A stretch of DNA of 64,000 nucleotides. Origin: Sarcocystis neurona (taxonomy: Eukaryota > Apicomplexa > Conoidasida > Eucoccidiorida > Sarcocystidae). Location of the stretch: assembly GCA_000727475.1 (NCBI GenBank), contig KL647304.1:1006231-1070230 (forward strand), in the 5' to 3' direction. Within the stretch, counting starts at the first letter, position 1, and each line of letters begins with the position of its first letter. Made by a program: the position numbers and the translations under genes. The notes below the pieces were generated by a model. That model saw nothing but the letters and a program-made list of their open reading frames with translations, ran no database searches and was not told the DNA's origin. Of the stretch, positions 62,569 through 64,000 are shown piece by piece.

Positions 62569-64000
62569 ATGAGAAGTCCTCGACCAGTTCTACGGAGATC
62601 CTTTGTCTCGCTGATTCTTCTTATACCCGTGCTCTTGCTTCCTTTTACTCGCACTGTATTTCTGGCGGTGCGTAGTCAGCCTGATCTGACGAAAATCCGG
62701 CGACCGTTGTTCGATCCGACAGTCCTCACCGGTTCCCGAAGACCGCCGGGTCCCCACCACAGGATGAAACACGCGTCTTCCTCGCGGTCGGCTCCTCCGT
62801 CTTCTGCGGTCTCCTCGGCCACAGCCTCCGCGGATGCTGGGGCACACATGTTAAATATTTCTCCATTTGTACCTGTCCCCCTTTTGACTTCATCTGCACT
62901 GTCCTCTTCCTTGCCTTCCGAAGCTGGTGAAGCTCCTTTGCCTCCTACGGCCCCTTCTCCGCCTCCTGCATCCCTCCCTTCAAACCCGACTTCACCGTCT
63001 TCTCCACCGTCGTACGCAACTAGTGTTGCCCCAGTTCGCGTTAGTACTGCTGCGTTACCCCTGCCTCGGTCTGCAGAGCAGCTTGCGCCCATCCTGCGCG
63101 GAGTGTGTAATATTCCGTCTTTCAACCCTTGTGTCCCAATTGCCGAATGCGTTCCGAGCGTTCCAGTGATAGGCGAGGCCACCTGTATTTGTCCTCCGGG
63201 ATACGTAGGGGACGGCTTTGTGTCTGGCCAGGGCTGCACCGATATAAACGAATGTGCAACAGGTCAAAATGACTGTGATCCGCGCACAATGGTTTGCATC
63301 GATGTCCCAGGCTCTTTTCGGTGCGAGTGTCTCTCTGGCTTCTCGATGGCACCAAACGGCAGAACGTGTTTAGACATCGATGAATGCCAAAATCCTGCTC
63401 TCAACGACTGCGATCCGCTAACGATGACATGCCACAACCTAGAGGGAACTTATAAGTGTGTCTGCAACAATCCACAACAAACCACGGACGAACTCACAAG
63501 AAGGTGTCGGGATTTGAATGAGTGTGAAGATTTAGGAGGAATCATGAACCCGTGTGAACAACTCTGCGAAGATCGAATAGGGGGTTTCCGGTGTTCCTGC
63601 CGGGAAGGATATCGTCTCGCGCCTAACGGAGTTTCGTGCTTGGATATTGATGAATGCGCGGATCCTGTCTTGAATGCTTGCGATCCTGCGGGGGTCATAT
63701 CCAGATGTGAAAATGTGGTGGGTGGCTACAGGTGCATCTGCAATGAGGCGTTAGGTTTCGAAAATGGACCCGATGGAGTCGCCTGTGTGAACCTGGACGA
63801 ATGCATAAGAGACCCGTACATCTGTGGTGGAGCCCTTTCCTGCTGCAAAGACTTATTCCCACCACAAAGGTTCGCATGTACTGTGCCAGTTGATGATAAG
63901 TTGGGTCACACCCCACCCTTAGGAGGTATCACTGCGTATGGAATTAACGCAGCATTGGGAGGATCTTCTTTGACCAACTGGATTCCCGGTTTACTAGGTC
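62569..64000 (+). CDS. secreted/surface protein with tandem calcium-binding EGF modules, microneme-like (3' end outside window)
   Basis: The frame from ATG 62569 is open to the window end (477 codons) without introns. Residues ~13-33 are hydrophobic after an Arg-rich start (SLILLIPVLLLPF), consistent with a signal peptide or anchor. Residues ~40-175 are Ser/Pro/Ala-rich and disordered. From ~176 come tandem EGF modules: one degenerate, then four opening with D-(I/L)-(D/N)-E-C (DINEC, DIDEC, DLNEC, DIDEC) and containing the C-x-C and G-(F/Y) pattern of calcium-binding EGF, and a sixth starting NLDEC that loses the pattern. The end (AYGINAALGG) leaves the EGF region. Coccidian microneme adhesins such as Eimeria MIC4 use similar EGF arrays. 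No TSP1 or transmembrane part is visible here, so the microneme role is inference. Confidence 0.92.
   Translation, partial: MRSPRPVLRRSFVSLILLIPVLLLPFTRTVFLAVRSQPDLTKIRRPLFDPTVLTGSRRPPGPHHRMKHASSSRSAPPSSAVSSATASADAGAHMLNISPFVPVPLLTSSALSSSLPSEAGEAPLPPTAPSPPPASLPSNPTSPSSPPSYATSVAPVRVSTAALPLPRSAEQLAPILRGVCNIPSFNPCVPIAECVPSVPVIGEATCICPPGYVGDGFVSGQGCTDINECATGQNDCDPRTMVCIDVPGSFRCECLSGFSMAPNGRTCLDIDECQNPALNDCDPLTMTCHNLEGTYKCVCNNPQQTTDELTRRCRDLNECEDLGGIMNPCEQLCEDRIGGFRCSCREGYRLAPNGVSCLDIDECADPVLNACDPAGVISRCENVVGGYRCICNEALGFENGPDGVACVNLDECIRDPYICGGALSCCKDLFPPQRFACTVPVDDKLGHTPPLGGITAYGINAALGGSSLTNWIPGLLG

Overview
The window looks like nuclear DNA of a coccidian apicomplexan, most probably an eimeriid (Eimeria or Cyclospora type); a Cystoisospora-like relative cannot be excluded. 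The reasons are short exons in very long introns, dense CAG/CTG triplet tracts that run into coding exons as Gln/Ala/Ser runs, alternation of repeat-rich and repeat-poor blocks, and a protein with tandem EGF modules and an N-terminal hydrophobic segment. The species cannot be fixed from sequence alone. All supported genes are on the + strand. No tRNA, rRNA, CRISPR array or intact transposon was recognised.

Layout. (1) 1-6951: the last four exons of an NSF/Sec18 AAA ATPase (second ATPase domain to stop), with introns full of TA and GT microsatellites. (2) 6952-11200: repeat-poor intergenic DNA with no convincing gene. (3) 11200-14240: a long pyrimidine tract, then a 507-codon uninterrupted proline/glutamate-rich reading frame with a possible signal peptide. 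(4) 15700-49400, perhaps to 54600: a very large split gene. About fourteen exons (D to R, with weaker ones at both ends) can be chained, and every junction is phase 1. Its protein has Ala/Gln-rich stretches and helical segments and was not recognised. The introns hold a series of different tandem repeats, two assembly gaps and kilobase-scale pyrimidine tracts just before acceptors. (5) 54600-62568: repeat-poor DNA with a diverged two-copy repeat and only short, unassigned reading frames. (6) 62569-64000: the 5' end of a secreted or surface protein with at least five calcium-binding-type EGF modules, cut by the window edge.

The three recognisable products are unrelated: a membrane-fusion ATPase, a proline-rich protein and a microneme-like EGF protein. 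Nothing suggests an operon or pathway cluster. The most unusual content is the architecture: uniform phase-1 introns, extreme pyrimidine tracts at 3' splice sites, and intron minisatellites, some of which echo exon borders.
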